A stretch of DNA of 64,000 bases from Streptomyces galbus (GCF_005280195.1 NZ_SZPR01000011.1:325530-389529), one strand, 5' to 3'; shown: positions 7,640-17,481, counted from the first letter of the stretch. The notes: generated by a model not told the origin, from the sequence alone. Program-made: numbers and translations.

Positions 7640-8898
7640 CCCCTCGGTCGGGGCCGTTGGAGGGCTTCCAGGAGTTCGGCGAGTTCCACCAGGTCCGTCC
7701 CGGTGAGCCGGGGCAGGGCGCAGCCGGACAGGGTGCGGCAGGCGGCGCGCCAGGACGCGGGGATCGCGGCGCCGCCGCCCAGCGCACCGGTGAGGGCGCC
7801 CGCGAGGGCCGGGGCGGAGTCGGCGACCCGGGACAGGCACGCGGCGGCGGGCACCGCCTCGGCGATCCGGCCGCCCGCGGCGAGGGCGAGGGCCAGGGCG
7901 ACCGGCACGGTCTCGGCGGCCGCGATGCCGTAGCTGTAGACGTGGTCGACGATCTGGTGCTCCAGCAGCGGGACCAGGGCGAACGCGCCCTCGGCGGTAC
8001 GGGCGAGGGTGAGCGCCTGGCGGGCGTTGCGGCCGATCTCGGTGGCGTCGGGGAGCTGGCCGAGGGCGGCCTCGGCGCAGGCGGCCGGGGGTGCGCCGGA
8101 CAGGGCCAGGGACACCGCCGCCGCCATCGCCCGCGCGCCGTGCACGCCGTCGCCGTCCTGGGTGTAGCGGGCGTCGAACTCGGCGAGGTCGGCTGCCGCG
8201 CCGGGGTCCCCCGGGTGGGCGACGGCGAGGACGCAGGCGCGGACGCAGGCGGCGTCGTCGAAGTAGTGCGGGTTGTCGTGGCCGGTGGCGGGCGGGCGCA
8301 GACCGGCGGCCAGGTTGCCGAGGCCGGCCCGCACGGAGATCCGGGCCCGCAGGGGCAGGACGGCGGACTCGACCTCGGGGGCGCGGTCCGCGGCGGCGGC
8401 GACCTCGGCGGCCACGGCGTTCCACGTGAGGTCGATGGCGGCGCGGGTACGGCGCTCCCGGCTGAGGTCGCCGAGCGCGGCGTCGTCACCGGCGCGCAGG
8501 AGCGCCTCCGCGGCGAAGGCCGCCCACTCGGCGTCGTCGGACGGGCCGAGGCGCAGGGGTTCGGGGGGCTGGTTGAGGGCGATCGGGACGGGGAGGGTGG
8601 TGGTCGCGTTCTGCTCGGCGAAGGTGTCCAGCTCGCGGGTGAGGCGGCGGGTCCACTCCGGCATGCGGGCGGCGCGGTGGCGGGCGGCGGGCCACCCGGC
8701 GGCGTCGCCTGCCGCCAGGCCGAGCAGGAGACCTTGGATGCGGTGCCCGTGCCGGGGGGCGGTGACTACGGCCTCGGCTTCGCCGTCGGCCCTTTTGCTC
8801 CTACCCGCACCACCCGTACAACTCTCGTCGTCGGGTGCGAGTGGCCCCGGTGGGGGGTTCTCGCCGTCGGCGGCCGCGGGGGCGAAGGACAGGGTCAT
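7636..8898 (-). CDS. ADP-ribosylglycohydrolase-family protein 3 (degenerate active site)
   Basis: 420 residues. The fold is recognisable from GLLLGLAAGDAAGWPAARH (GDAAG 64-68), but the motifs are weakened. The first metal motif reads PSDDAEW (119-125), with Ser for the usual Thr. The C-terminal D-x-D-[ST] motif reads RVADSA (357-362), so one metal-binding aspartate is replaced by Val358. Residues 1-50 are a disordered-looking acidic/Gly-rich extension before the domain; no later ATG or GTG was found that would remove it. ATG 8898 overlaps the upstream stop (ATGA). With one ligand missing it may be a regulatory or scaffold paralogue, or bind but not cleave the substrate; that is inference. Confidence 0.78.
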   Translation of the reverse strand: MTLSFAPAAADGENPPPGPLAPDDESCTGGAGRSKRADGEAEAVVTAPRHGHRIQGLLLGLAAGDAAGWPAARHRAARMPEWTRRLTRELDTFAEQNATTTLPVPIALNQPPEPLRLGPSDDAEWAAFAAEALLRAGDDAALGDLSRERRTRAAIDLTWNAVAAEVAAAADRAPEVESAVLPLRARISVRAGLGNLAAGLRPPATGHDNPHYFDDAACVRACVLAVAHPGDPGAAADLAEFDARYTQDGDGVHGARAMAAAVSLALSGAPPAACAEAALGQLPDATEIGRNARQALTLARTAEGAFALVPLLEHQIVDHVYSYGIAAAETVPVALALALAAGGRIAEAVPAAACLSRVADSAPALAGALTGALGGGAAIPASWRAACRTLSGCALPRLTGTDLVELAELLEALQRPRPRG

Positions 8899-10004
8899 CC
8901 CGCTGCTCCCGCCTCAGTGTCGGCCACCAGCGCGAAGTCGGCGGGTCGCGGCGGCTCAGCCCTTCCCGGATCCGCCGACGCCGCCACCCCCGCTCCCCAC
9001 TTCTCGCCCTCCCCGGGGACCAGGAGTTCCGCCACGTCCAGGACGTGGTGGCCCCTCATCGACGGGAGGCAGGTGCCGCGGGCCGGGCCGATGGCGGTGG
9101 ACCAGGCCCGGGGGACCGCCGCGATGCCCTGTGTCGCGCCGGCCAGGGCGCCGGCGACCGCGGCCGTCGTGTCGGCGTCCCGGCCCATGTTCACCGCGGT
9201 GAGCACCGCGTCCCGGAAGTCCCCGTCGGCCGCCGCGTACGCGCCGAAGGCCAGGGCGACCGCCTCGGGCGCGAGGTCGGTCCAGGGGTAGCCGCCGATG
9301 ACCACCGCCGAGCGCACGGCCCGTTCGCCGCGGTGGGCGACGGCCACCGCGCGGCGCAGGGAGCGGGCCGTCCAGGAGTCCTCCGGCACCACCGCCAGCG
9401 CGGAGGCGATCACCGAGTCCACCGGTGCCCCGGCCATCGCCGCCGCGACCCCCGCGGCCACCGCCTGGCCGCCGTAGATGCCCTCGCCCTCGTGGCTCAC
9501 CGAGCCGTCGATCGCGACCAGCCGGGCCGCCTCCGCGGGGCGGCCCGCCGCGAAGACGCCGAACGGCGCCGCCCGCATCGCCAGCCCGTCGCTCCAGGCG
9601 TGGCGGTGCTGCGCCGAGATCGGCGCGGCCAGGCCCCGGCGCAGGTTCTCCAGCGTGCCCCGCTCGCTGAAACCGGCCCCGCGGAACGGGCCCTCGGCCC
9701 GGTCGGCGATCCACGCGTGCCAGGCCGCCTCCACGTGGGCCGGGGTCAGCGCGGAGCCGTGGCGGGCGAGCAGCAGGCCGGAGAAGATCGCGTACTCGGT
9801 GTCGTCCGTGCCGGCCGGGCGGTCGGTGACGTAGCCGGTGATGCGGCCCCAGCGGGCGCGGATCTCGGAGGGGCGCAGGTTCTCCGCGGGGGCGCCGAGG
9901 GCGTCGCCGACGGCGAGGCCGAGCAGGGCGCCGCGGGCGCGGTCGCGGAGGTCGGCGGCGTCCCCGGGCGCCGGGACCGTGGGGATGCGGGCGGTCGTTG
10001 CCAT
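8895..10004 (-). CDS. ADP-ribosylglycohydrolase-family protein 4 (complete motifs), first gene of operon
   Basis: 369 residues from ATG 10004, which is preceded 7 bases earlier by a good GGAGAGG ribosome-binding site. An in-frame upstream GTG (10112) would add 36 residues with no good site and is not preferred. Motifs are complete: GDALG 33-37, TDDT 66-69, GRDADT 274-279. This is the closest of the four to a standard Mg2+-dependent ADP-ribosylglycohydrolase. It is the promoter-proximal gene of the operon running down to 2199. Its promoter must lie in the 10005-10143 interval, shared with the divergent metal transporter leader. Target (protein, DNA, small molecule) unknown. Confidence 0.87.
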   Translation of the reverse strand: MATTARIPTVPAPGDAADLRDRARGALLGLAVGDALGAPAENLRPSEIRARWGRITGYVTDRPAGTDDTEYAIFSGLLLARHGSALTPAHVEAAWHAWIADRAEGPFRGAGFSERGTLENLRRGLAAPISAQHRHAWSDGLAMRAAPFGVFAAGRPAEAARLVAIDGSVSHEGEGIYGGQAVAAGVAAAMAGAPVDSVIASALAVVPEDSWTARSLRRAVAVAHRGERAVRSAVVIGGYPWTDLAPEAVALAFGAYAAADGDFRDAVLTAVNMGRDADTTAAVAGALAGATQGIAAVPRAWSTAIGPARGTCLPSMRGHHVLDVAELLVPGEGEKWGAGVAASADPGRAEPPRPADFALVADTEAGAAG

Positions 10005-10143
10005 GCCTCGGCCTCTCCAGAGGTGGGACGAGGGTCCGCCGGGCCGCGGAGCCTTCTGCGGATCTGTCCCACCGTCGGCGGTTGACCTCAGCCTGACGGC
10101 TCCCGGAGTCACCCGGTCGACATCTGTGGAGGAAGTCGATCAG

Positions 10144-10266
10144 ATGAGCAAAGAAGGTAAAAGCCGCAGGTTAGCCCAGCCTTTCCTTGCTGGCGGACAG
10201 GGAAGGGGAGAGCTACTGTCAGGGTTGTTCAAAAGTAGAACTCGTCCAAAGTTAGCTTTGGCTTAG
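10144..10266 (+). CDS. Possible 40-residue leader peptide upstream of VIT gene
   Basis: ATG 10144 follows a strong GGAGGAAG at 10128-10135 with 8 bases between, and opens a 40-codon frame ending at TAG 10264-10266, 17 bases before the transporter start. The peptide is basic (starts MSKEGKSRRLAQ). Codon use is quite unlike the neighbours: AAA, GAA, AGA and two TTA codons (codons 10 and 37), so its translation would depend on the rare bldA-type tRNA. It could be a true regulatory leader peptide, or simply an AT-richer promoter region that happens to be open. The ribosome-binding site is the main argument for it. Confidence 0.3.
   Translation: MSKEGKSRRLAQPFLAGGQGRGELLSGLFKSRTRPKLALA
10166..10184. 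promoter_or_regulatory. Candidate DmdR1/IdeR-like iron box 1
   Basis: GCAGGTTAGCCCAGCCTTT matches the actinobacterial iron-box consensus (TTAGGTTAGGCTAACCTAA) at 12 of 19 positions by eye, including the AGGTTAG core. It lies upstream of a VIT/CCC1 metal transporter. Match quality is moderate. Confidence 0.3.
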
Positions 10267-10270
10267 CTTG
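10252..10270. promoter_or_regulatory. Candidate DmdR1/IdeR-like iron box 2
   Basis: TTAGCTTTGGCTTAGCTTG matches the iron-box consensus at about 13 of 19 positions by eye and ends 13 bases before the transporter start, where a bound repressor would block transcription or translation. It can also be read as a direct repeat of TTAGCTT. Confidence 0.33.
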
Positions 10271-10283
10271 CTGGGGGAACCTC

Positions 10284-11015
10284 ATGGCCCTGATCGACAC
10301 CGAGGCGGCACTCCACGAGGCGCACCGCGACAACCACACCCACCGCGACGTCAACGGAGGCTGGCTGCGCCCCGCCGTCTTCGGCGCGATGGACGGCCTG
10401 GTCTCCAACCTCGCCCTGATGACCGGCGTCGCCGGCGGCTCCGTCAGCCAGCACACCATGGTGCTGACCGGGCTCGCGGGCCTGGCCGCCGGTGCCTTCT
10501 CCATGGCCGCGGGCGAGTACACCTCCGTCGCCTCCCAGCGCGAGCTGGTCGAGGCCGAGCTGGACGTCGAGCGGCGGGAGCTGCGCAAGCACCCGCAGGA
10601 CGAGGAGGCCGAGCTGGCCGCCCTGTACGAGGCCCGGGGCGTGGACGCCGACCTCGCCCGGCAGGTCGCCCGCCAGCTCTCCCGCGACCCCGAGCAGGCC
10701 CTGGAGATCCATGCCCGCGAGGAGCTCGGCATCGACCCCTCCGATCTGCCCTCCCCGCTGGTCGCGGCCGTGTCGTCGTTCGGCTCCTTCGCGCTCGGCG
10801 CCCTGTTCCCGGTGCTGCCCTACCTGCTGGGCGCGAGCGCGCTGTGGCCGGCGGTGCTGCTGGCACTCTTCGGGCTCTTCGCGTGCGGTGCGGTGGTGGC
10901 CCGGGTGACCGCGCGGACCTGGTGGTACAGCGGACTGCGCCAGCTCGCCCTCGGCGGGGCCGCGGCCGGTGTGACGTACGTCCTGGGCAGTTGGTTCGGA
11001 ACGGCCGTAGGATGA
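10284..11015 (+). CDS. VIT1/CCC1-family metal transporter
   Basis: 243 residues. The family moves Fe2+ or Mn2+ out of the cytosol; bacterial members protect against metal excess. The first membrane segment has the typical RPAVFGAMDGLVSNLALMTG (about residues 29-48), the second the SMAAGEYTSVASQ signature (about 73-85). A charged cytoplasmic helical region (about 86-160) rich in Glu and His corresponds to the metal-binding domain. Three more membrane segments follow (about 160-240). There is no N-terminal ferritin-like domain. ATG 10284 has GGGGGA 5 bases ahead. Possible iron boxes and a possible leader peptide precede it; the ADP-ribosylglycohydrolase operon diverges from the same region. Whether it carries iron or manganese cannot be decided. 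Confidence 0.88.
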   Translation: MALIDTEAALHEAHRDNHTHRDVNGGWLRPAVFGAMDGLVSNLALMTGVAGGSVSQHTMVLTGLAGLAAGAFSMAAGEYTSVASQRELVEAELDVERRELRKHPQDEEAELAALYEARGVDADLARQVARQLSRDPEQALEIHAREELGIDPSDLPSPLVAAVSSFGSFALGALFPVLPYLLGASALWPAVLLALFGLFACGAVVARVTARTWWYSGLRQLALGGAAAGVTYVLGSWFGTAVG

Positions 11016-11386
11016 GTCGGCTGGTACTTATGCGTGGGGCCGCATACGTAGCCGTTACTCGCTGGTTTCGACCGCATGACCATCGGGCATGAGCCGTAAG
11101 CGCTGTGGGCAATGACGCCCGAGGCGCACCCCTGGAACGGGCGAGGACGCCCCTTCCGCCCCCCGGACCGACGGACACCGATCTGTCCCCCTCGGTCCCC
11201 CACAGCCTTTGTGCCGCCCGGTGCGGCGCCTCGTCGCCACCCCCCGACGTCCGCATGGTGGAACGGATTATCCCGCTTCCCGAGAAACGCTCCATCATGT
11301 AACCTGCACGAAATTTTGCACTCACGCAGAGGGCCAACGTCGTCCCTCGGCACTGCACATGCCACTTGACGACGACGGGAGAGCCG
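11016..11386 (+). other. Intergenic region between VIT gene and gltB
   Basis: 371 bases without a convincing gene. It holds a weak hairpin just after the VIT gene (11025-11050: TAC, one mismatch, then TATGCG / CGCATA) that may end its transcript. A candidate GlnR site lies at 11299-11314, and the AT-richer stretch 11290-11325 looks like the gltB promoter region. The rest is pyrimidine-rich and shows nothing recognisable. Confidence 0.5.
11299..11314 (+). promoter_or_regulatory. Candidate GlnR box upstream of gltB
   Basis: GTAAC, six bases, then GAAAT (GTAACCTGCACGAAAT) fits the Streptomyces GlnR pattern gTnAC-n6-GaAAc at all but the final base. GlnR is the global nitrogen regulator, so a site 73 bases before the glutamate synthase start makes biological sense. 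Single a-b site only; a partner site was not found. Confidence 0.4.
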
Positions 11387-14300
11387 ATGCGTACGCCGCG
11401 CCAGCCGTCCCAGCACTCCGCGAACGGCCAGCACTGGTCCTTCATGGATGCTCGCCCTGCTGCGCAGGGTATGTACGACCCCCGCAACGAGCACGACGCG
11501 TGCGGCGTCGGTTTCGTGGCCACCCTCAGCGGTGAGGCGAGCCACACGCTGGTCGAGCAGGCGCTGACCGTACTGCGCAACCTCGAGCACCGCGGCGCCA
11601 CCGGCTCCGAGCCCGACTCGGGCGACGGCGCGGGCCTGCTCTCCCAGGTGCCCGACGCCTTCTTCCGCGAGGTGGCCGGATTCGAGCTGCCCGAGGCCGG
11701 CTCCTACGCCGTGGGCATCGCCTTCCTGCCCCAGGGCGACGCCGCGGACGCCGTCTCGCGCATCGAGACGATCGCCGCCGAGGAGGGCCTCACGGTCCTC
11801 GGCTGGCGTGACGTCCCCGTCGCCCCCGAGCTGCTCGGCGCCACCGCCCGCTCGACGATGCCCGCCTTCCGGCAGCTCTTCGTCGCCGACGGCACCAGCC
11901 GCGACATCGCCCTGGACCGCAAGGCGTTCGTGCTGCGCAAGCGCGCCGAGCGCGAGGTCGGCGTCTACTTCCCGTCGCTGTCCGCGCGGACCCTCGTCTA
12001 CAAGGGCATGCTGACCACCGGCCAGCTCGAGCCCTTCTTCCCGGACCTGTCCGACCGCCGCTTCGCCTCCGCGATCGCGCTCGTGCACTCCCGGTTCTCC
12101 ACGAACACCTTCCCGTCGTGGCCGCTCGCACACCCGTACCGGTTCGTCGCGCACAACGGTGAGATCAACACCGTCAAGGGCAACCGCAACTGGATGCGCG
12201 CCCGCGAGTCGCAGCTCGTCTCCGAGCTGTTCGGGTCCGAGGAGAAGAGCCTGGAGCGGATCTTCCCGGTCTGCACCCCGGACGCCTCCGACTCCGCCTC
12301 CTTCGACGAGGTCCTGGAGCTGCTGCACCTCGGCGGGCGCTCGCTGCCCCACTCGGTGCTGATGATGATCCCCGAGGCCTGGGAGAACCACGCCTCCCTG
12401 GACCCGGCCCGGCGCGCCTTCTACCAGTACCACTCCACGATGATGGAGCCCTGGGACGGCCCCGCCTGCGTCTGCTTCACCGACGGCACCCAGGTCGGCG
12501 CCGTGCTCGACCGCAACGGCCTGCGCCCCGGCCGCTACTGGGTCACCGACGACGGCCTCGTCGTCCTCGGCTCCGAGGTCGGCGTCCTCGACATCGACCC
12601 CGCGAAGGTCGTCCGCAAGGGCCGCCTGCAGCCCGGCCGGATGTTCCTCGTGGACACCGCCGAGCACCGCATCATCGAGGACGACGAGATCAAGGCCCAG
12701 CTCGCGGCGGAGAAGCCGTACGCCGAGTGGCTGGAGGCCGGCGAGATCGAGCTGTCCGACCTGCCCGAGCGCGAGCACATCGTGCACACCCACGCCTCGG
12801 TCACCCGCCGCCAGCAGACCTTCGGGTACACCGAGGAGGAGCTGCGCGTCATCCTCGCCCCGATGGCCCGCACCGGCGCCGAGCCGATCGGCTCCATGGG
12901 CACGGACTCGCCGATCGCGGCCCTGTCCGAGCGCCCGCGGCTGCTCTTCGACTACTTCACCCAGCTGTTCGCCCAGGTCACCAACCCGCCGCTGGACGCG
13001 ATCCGCGAGGAACTGGTCACCTCCCTGCGCTCGTCGCTGGGCCCCCAGGGCAACCTGCTGGACCCCACCGCCGCGTCCTGCCGGTCCGTCGTGCTGCCCT
13101 TCCCGGTCATCGACAACGACGAGCTGGCCAAGCTCATCCACATCAACGCCGACGGCGACATGCCCGGCTTCAAGGCCGCGACCCTGTCCGGCCTGTACCG
13201 GGTGCACGGCGGCGGCGACGCGCTGGCCGCGCGGATCGAGGAGATCTGCGCCGAGGCCGACGCCGCGATCGAGAACGGCGCCCGGCTGATCGTGCTGTCG
13301 GACCGCCACTCCGACGCCGAGCACGCGCCGATCCCCTCGCTGCTGCTCACCGCGGCCGTCCACCACCACCTCATCCGCACCAAGCAGCGCACCCACGTGG
13401 GCCTGCTGGTCGAGGCCGGCGACGTCCGCGAGGTCCACCACGTCGCCCTGCTCATCGGCTACGGCGCCGCCGCGGTCAACCCGTACCTGGCGATGGAGTC
13501 GGTGGAGGACCTGCTGCGCGCCGGCACCTTCCTGAACGGCCTGGAGACCGAGCAGGCCATCAAGAACCTGATCTACGCCCTCGGCAAGGGTGTGCTGAAG
13601 GTGATGTCCAAGATGGGCATCTCCACCGTCGCCTCCTACCGCGGCGCCCAGGTCTTCGAGGCCGTCGGCCTGGACCAGTCGTTCGTGGAGAAGTACTTCA
13701 GCGGCACCGCCACCAAGATCGGCGGCGTCGGCATCGACGTCGTCGCCCGCGAGGTCGCCGCCCGCCACGCCAAGGCCTACCCGGCTTCCGGCATCGCCCC
13801 CGCGCACCGCGCGCTGGACATCGGCGGCGAGTACCAGTGGCGCCGCGAGGGCGAGCCGCACCTGTTCGACCCGGAGACGGTCTTCCGCCTCCAGCACTCC
13901 ACGCGCACCGCCCGCTACGACATCTTCAAGAAGTACACGGACCGGGTGAACGAGCAGTCCGAGCGCCTGATGACGCTGCGCGGCCTGTTCGGCTTCCGGT
14001 CCGACCGCCCCTCGATCCCCGTCGAGGAGGTCGAGCCGGTCTCCGAGATCGTCAAGCGCTTCTCCACCGGCGCCATGTCGTACGGCTCCATCTCCCAGGA
14101 GGCGCACGAGACCCTCGCCATCGCCATGAACCAGCTCGGCGGCAAGTCGAACACCGGTGAGGGCGGCGAGGACCCGGAGCGCCTGTACGACCCGGCGCGC
14201 CGGTCCGCCATCAAGCAGGTCGCCTCCGGCCGCTTCGGCGTGACCTCGGAGTACCTGGTCAACGCGGACGACATCCAGATCAAGATGGCCCAGGGCGCCA

Positions 14301-15985
14301 AGCCCGGCGAGGGCGGCCAGCTCCCCGGCCACAAGGTCTACCCGTGGGTCGCGAAGACGCGGCACTCGACGCCCGGCGTCGGCCTGATCTCGCCGCCGCC
14401 GCACCACGACATCTACTCCATCGAGGACCTCGCCCAGCTGATCCACGACCTGAAGAACGCGAACCCGCAGGCGCGGATCCACGTGAAGCTGGTCTCCGAG
14501 GTCGGCGTCGGCACGGTCGCGGCGGGCGTGTCCAAGGCGCACGCGGACGTGGTGCTCATCTCCGGCCACGACGGCGGCACCGGTGCCTCCCCGCTCACCT
14601 CGCTCAAGCACGCGGGCGGCCCCTGGGAGCTCGGCCTCGCCGAGACCCAGCAGACGCTGCTGCTCAACGGCCTGCGCGACCGGATCGTCGTGCAGACCGA
14701 CGGCCAGCTCAAGACCGGCCGCGACGTGGTCATCGCCGCGCTGCTGGGCGCCGAGGAGTTCGGTTTCGCGACCGCGCCGCTCGTCGTCTCCGGCTGCGTC
14801 ATGATGCGCGTCTGCCACCTGGACACCTGCCCGGTCGGCATCGCCACCCAGAACCCGGTGCTGCGCGACCGCTTCGCCGGCAAGGCCGAGTACGTGGTCA
14901 ACTTCTTCCGGTTCATCGCCGAGGAGGTCCGCGAACTGCTGGCCGAGCTGGGCTTCCGCTCCATCGAGGAGGCCGTCGGCCACGCCGAGGTGCTGGACGT
15001 CGAGCGCGCCGTGGACCACTGGAAGGCCCAGGGCCTGGACCTGGCCCCGCTGTTCCACGTGCCCGCCCTGCCCGAGGGCGCGGTGCGCCACCAGGTCGCC
15101 GCCCAGGACCACGGCTTGGAGAAGGCGCTCGACAACGAGCTGATCCGGCTCGCCGCCGACGCGCTGGCCGCCGACTCGGCGCACGATGCCCAGCCGGTGC
15201 GTGCCCAGGTCGCCATCCGCAACATCAACCGCACGGTCGGCACGATGCTCGGCCACGAGGTGACGAAGAAGTTCGGCGGCGCGGGCCTGCCCGACGACAC
15301 CATCGACATCACGTTCACGGGCTCGGCCGGCCAGTCCTTCGGCGCGTTCCTGCCGCGCGGTGTGACGCTGCGCCTGGAGGGCGACGCCAACGACTACGTC
15401 GGCAAGGGCCTGTCCGGCGGCCGGATCGTGGTGCGCCCGGACCGGGCCGCCGACCACCTCGCCGAGTACTCGACGATCGCGGGCAACACCATCGGCTACG
15501 GCGCGACCGGCGGGGAGCTGTTCCTGCGCGGCCGCACCGGTGAGCGGTTCTGCGTGCGCAACTCCGGTGCGCTGGTGGTCTCCGAGGGCGTGGGCGACCA
15601 CGGCTGCGAGTACATGACCGGCGGTCACGCGGTGGTGCTCGGCCCGACGGGCCGCAACTTCGCGGCCGGCATGTCCGGTGGTGTCGCCTACGTCATCGAC
15701 CTCGACCGCGACAACGTCAACGTCGGCAACCTGGAGTCGGTGCAGGCGCTCGACGAGGCCGACCAGCAGTGGCTGCACGAGGTGGTGCGCCGCCACCAGG
15801 AGGAGACCGGCTCGACCGTGGCCGGCAAGCTCCTGGCCGACTGGGACACCGCCGTCCAGCGCTTCAGCAAGATCATCCCCAGTACGTACAAGGCAGTGCT
15901 CGCCGCCAAGGACGCCGCCGAGCGAGCCGGTCTCTCCGAGTCCGAGATCACCGAGAAGATGATGGAGGCGGCGATCAATGGCTGA
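11387..15985 (+). CDS. gltB: Glutamate synthase (NADPH) large subunit
   Basis: 1532 residues. Converts 2-oxoglutarate and glutamine to two glutamates together with GltD. The N-terminal class II glutaminase domain begins after a propeptide: Cys39, in [10 protein letters not shown], is the expected nucleophile once residues 1-38 are removed. Next come the central domain, the FMN-binding synthase barrel (about 850-1220) and a C-terminal beta-helix with Gly-rich repeats. The cysteines of the [3Fe-4S] cluster are C1137, C1143 and C1148 ([12 protein letters not shown]). ATG 11387 is preferred because GGGAG lies 5-9 bases upstream; a TTG at 11366 would be an alternative. It overlaps gltD by 8 bases. 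Possibly under GlnR control. Confidence 0.96.
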   Translation: MRTPRQPSQHSANGQHWSFMDARPAAQGMYDPRNEHDACGVGFVATLSGEASHTLVEQALTVLRNLEHRGATGSEPDSGDGAGLLSQVPDAFFREVAGFELPEAGSYAVGIAFLPQGDAADAVSRIETIAAEEGLTVLGWRDVPVAPELLGATARSTMPAFRQLFVADGTSRDIALDRKAFVLRKRAEREVGVYFPSLSARTLVYKGMLTTGQLEPFFPDLSDRRFASAIALVHSRFSTNTFPSWPLAHPYRFVAHNGEINTVKGNRNWMRARESQLVSELFGSEEKSLERIFPVCTPDASDSASFDEVLELLHLGGRSLPHSVLMMIPEAWENHASLDPARRAFYQYHSTMMEPWDGPACVCFTDGTQVGAVLDRNGLRPGRYWVTDDGLVVLGSEVGVLDIDPAKVVRKGRLQPGRMFLVDTAEHRIIEDDEIKAQLAAEKPYAEWLEAGEIELSDLPEREHIVHTHASVTRRQQTFGYTEEELRVILAPMARTGAEPIGSMGTDSPIAALSERPRLLFDYFTQLFAQVTNPPLDAIREELVTSLRSSLGPQGNLLDPTAASCRSVVLPFPVIDNDELAKLIHINADGDMPGFKAATLSGLYRVHGGGDALAARIEEICAEADAAIENGARLIVLSDRHSDAEHAPIPSLLLTAAVHHHLIRTKQRTHVGLLVEAGDVREVHHVALLIGYGAAAVNPYLAMESVEDLLRAGTFLNGLETEQAIKNLIYALGKGVLKVMSKMGISTVASYRGAQVFEAVGLDQSFVEKYFSGTATKIGGVGIDVVAREVAARHAKAYPASGIAPAHRALDIGGEYQWRREGEPHLFDPETVFRLQHSTRTARYDIFKKYTDRVNEQSERLMTLRGLFGFRSDRPSIPVEEVEPVSEIVKRFSTGAMSYGSISQEAHETLAIAMNQLGGKSNTGEGGEDPERLYDPARRSAIKQVASGRFGVTSEYLVNADDIQIKMAQGAKPGEGGQLPGHKVYPWVAKTRHSTPGVGLISPPPHHDIYSIEDLAQLIHDLKNANPQARIHVKLVSEVGVGTVAAGVSKAHADVVLISGHDGGTGASPLTSLKHAGGPWELGLAETQQTLLLNGLRDRIVVQTDGQLKTGRDVVIAALLGAEEFGFATAPLVVSGCVMMRVCHLDTCPVGIATQNPVLRDRFAGKAEYVVNFFRFIAEEVRELLAELGFRSIEEAVGHAEVLDVERAVDHWKAQGLDLAPLFHVPALPEGAVRHQVAAQDHGLEKALDNELIRLAADALAADSAHDAQPVRAQVAIRNINRTVGTMLGHEVTKKFGGAGLPDDTIDITFTGSAGQSFGAFLPRGVTLRLEGDANDYVGKGLSGGRIVVRPDRAADHLAEYSTIAGNTIGYGATGGELFLRGRTGERFCVRNSGALVVSEGVGDHGCEYMTGGHAVVLGPTGRNFAAGMSGGVAYVIDLDRDNVNVGNLESVQALDEADQQWLHEVVRRHQEETGSTVAGKLLADWDTAVQRFSKIIPSTYKAVLAAKDAAERAGLSESEITEKMMEAAING

Positions 15986-17441
15986 CCCGAAGGGCTTCCT
16001 GAACCACGGCCGTGAGGTCGCCAAGACCCGTCCCGTCGCCGAGCGCGTCAAGGACTGGAACGAGGTCTACGTCCCCGGCTCCCTGCTGCCGATCATCAGC
16101 AAGCAGGCCGGCCGCTGCATGGACTGCGGCATCCCGTTCTGCCACAACGGCTGTCCGCTGGGGAACCTGATCCCCGAGTGGAACGACTACGCCTACCGCG
16201 AGGACTGGTCGGCGGCGTCGGAGCGGCTGCACGCGACCAACAACTTCCCGGAGTTCACCGGTCGGCTGTGCCCGGCCCCCTGCGAGTCGGCGTGCGTGCT
16301 CGGCATCAACCAGCCGCCGGTCACCATCAAGAACGTCGAGGTCTCGATCATCGACAAGGCGTGGGAGACCGGGGACGTCGCCCCGCAGATCCCCGAGCGC
16401 CTGTCCGGCAAGACCGTCGCCGTCATCGGCTCGGGCCCGGCGGGCCTGGCCGCCGCCCAGCAGCTCACCCGGGCCGGCCACACGGTCGCCGTGTACGAGC
16501 GCGCGGACCGCATCGGCGGCCTGCTGCGCTACGGCATCCCCGAGTTCAAGATGGAGAAGCGGCACATCAACCGGCGCATCGAGCAGATGCGCGCGGAAGG
16601 CACCCGCTTCCGCACCGGCGTCGAGGTCGGCCGCGACCTGAAGGCCACGGACCTGAAGAAGCGCTACGACGCGGTCGTCCTCGCCGTCGGCGCGACCACG
16701 GCCCGCGACCTGCCGGTGCCCGGGCGCGAGCTCAAGGGCATCCACCAGGCCATGGAGTACCTGCCGCTGGCCAACAAGGTGCAGGAGGGCGACTTCGTGA
16801 CGCCCCCGATCTCGGCCGAGGGCAAGCACGTCGTGGTCATCGGCGGCGGCGACACCGGCGCGGACTGCGTGGGCACCGCCCACCGCCAGGGCGCGGCGTC
16901 CGTCACGCAGCTCGAGATCATGCCCCGCCCGAACGACGAGCGGCACCCGACGAACCAGCCCTGGCCGACCTTCCCGATGCTCTACAAGGTCACCAGCGCC
17001 CACGAGGAGGGCGGCGAGCGGATCTACTCCGTCTCCACCACCCACTTCGAGGGCGACGAGGACGGCAACGTCCAGTGGCTGCACCTGTCCGAGGTCGAGT
17101 TCGTCGAGGGCAGGCTGACCCCGAAGCCGGGCACCGAGCGCAAGATCCCCGCGCAGCTCGTCACCCTGGCCATGGGCTTCACCGGCACCGACCGGGAGAA
17201 CGGCCTGGTCGAGCAGTTCGGCCTGGACCTCGACGAGCGCGGCAACATCGCCCGCGACGCCGACTTCCAGACCAACGTGCCGGGCGTGTTCGTCGCCGGT
17301 GACGCGGGCCGCGGCCAGTCGCTCATCGTGTGGGCGATCGCGGAGGGCCGCTCGGCCGCCCGCGGCGTCGACCGGTTCCTGACCGGCGCCAGCGACCTGC
17401 CGGCCCCCATCCGCCCGACGGACCGCTCCCTGATGGTCTGA
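15978..17441 (+). CDS. gltD: Glutamate synthase small subunit
   Basis: 487 residues. Supplies electrons from NADPH through FAD and Fe-S centres to GltB. N-terminal cysteines C47, C50, C55 and C59 ([15 protein letters not shown]) and a second group CPAPCESAC build the [4Fe-4S] clusters. The FAD motif is [16 protein letters not shown] (about residues 149-164) and the NADPH motif [13 protein letters not shown] follows near 290. The start overlaps gltB by 8 bases, giving stoichiometric coupling. A strong terminator follows at 17482. Length and all motifs are normal. Confidence 0.96.
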   Translation: MADPKGFLNHGREVAKTRPVAERVKDWNEVYVPGSLLPIISKQAGRCMDCGIPFCHNGCPLGNLIPEWNDYAYREDWSAASERLHATNNFPEFTGRLCPAPCESACVLGINQPPVTIKNVEVSIIDKAWETGDVAPQIPERLSGKTVAVIGSGPAGLAAAQQLTRAGHTVAVYERADRIGGLLRYGIPEFKMEKRHINRRIEQMRAEGTRFRTGVEVGRDLKATDLKKRYDAVVLAVGATTARDLPVPGRELKGIHQAMEYLPLANKVQEGDFVTPPISAEGKHVVVIGGGDTGADCVGTAHRQGAASVTQLEIMPRPNDERHPTNQPWPTFPMLYKVTSAHEEGGERIYSVSTTHFEGDEDGNVQWLHLSEVEFVEGRLTPKPGTERKIPAQLVTLAMGFTGTDRENGLVEQFGLDLDERGNIARDADFQTNVPGVFVAGDAGRGQSLIVWAIAEGRSAARGVDRFLTGASDLPAPIRPTDRSLMV

Positions 17442-17481
17442 GGCCCCTGAGACGTCCCGTACAACGGCGTACGGAACACCC

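Noticed and set aside
11016..11386. Possible small genes before gltB
   Set aside because: Short frames here lack ribosome-binding sites and show mixed third-position composition; the AT-richer patch looks like a promoter.
10820..16051. Very long antisense open frame opposite gltB
   Set aside because: High-GC DNA leaves long open frames on the other strand. The encoded protein is repetitive Arg/Gly/Val-rich, has no motifs, and gltB on the plus strand is unmistakable.
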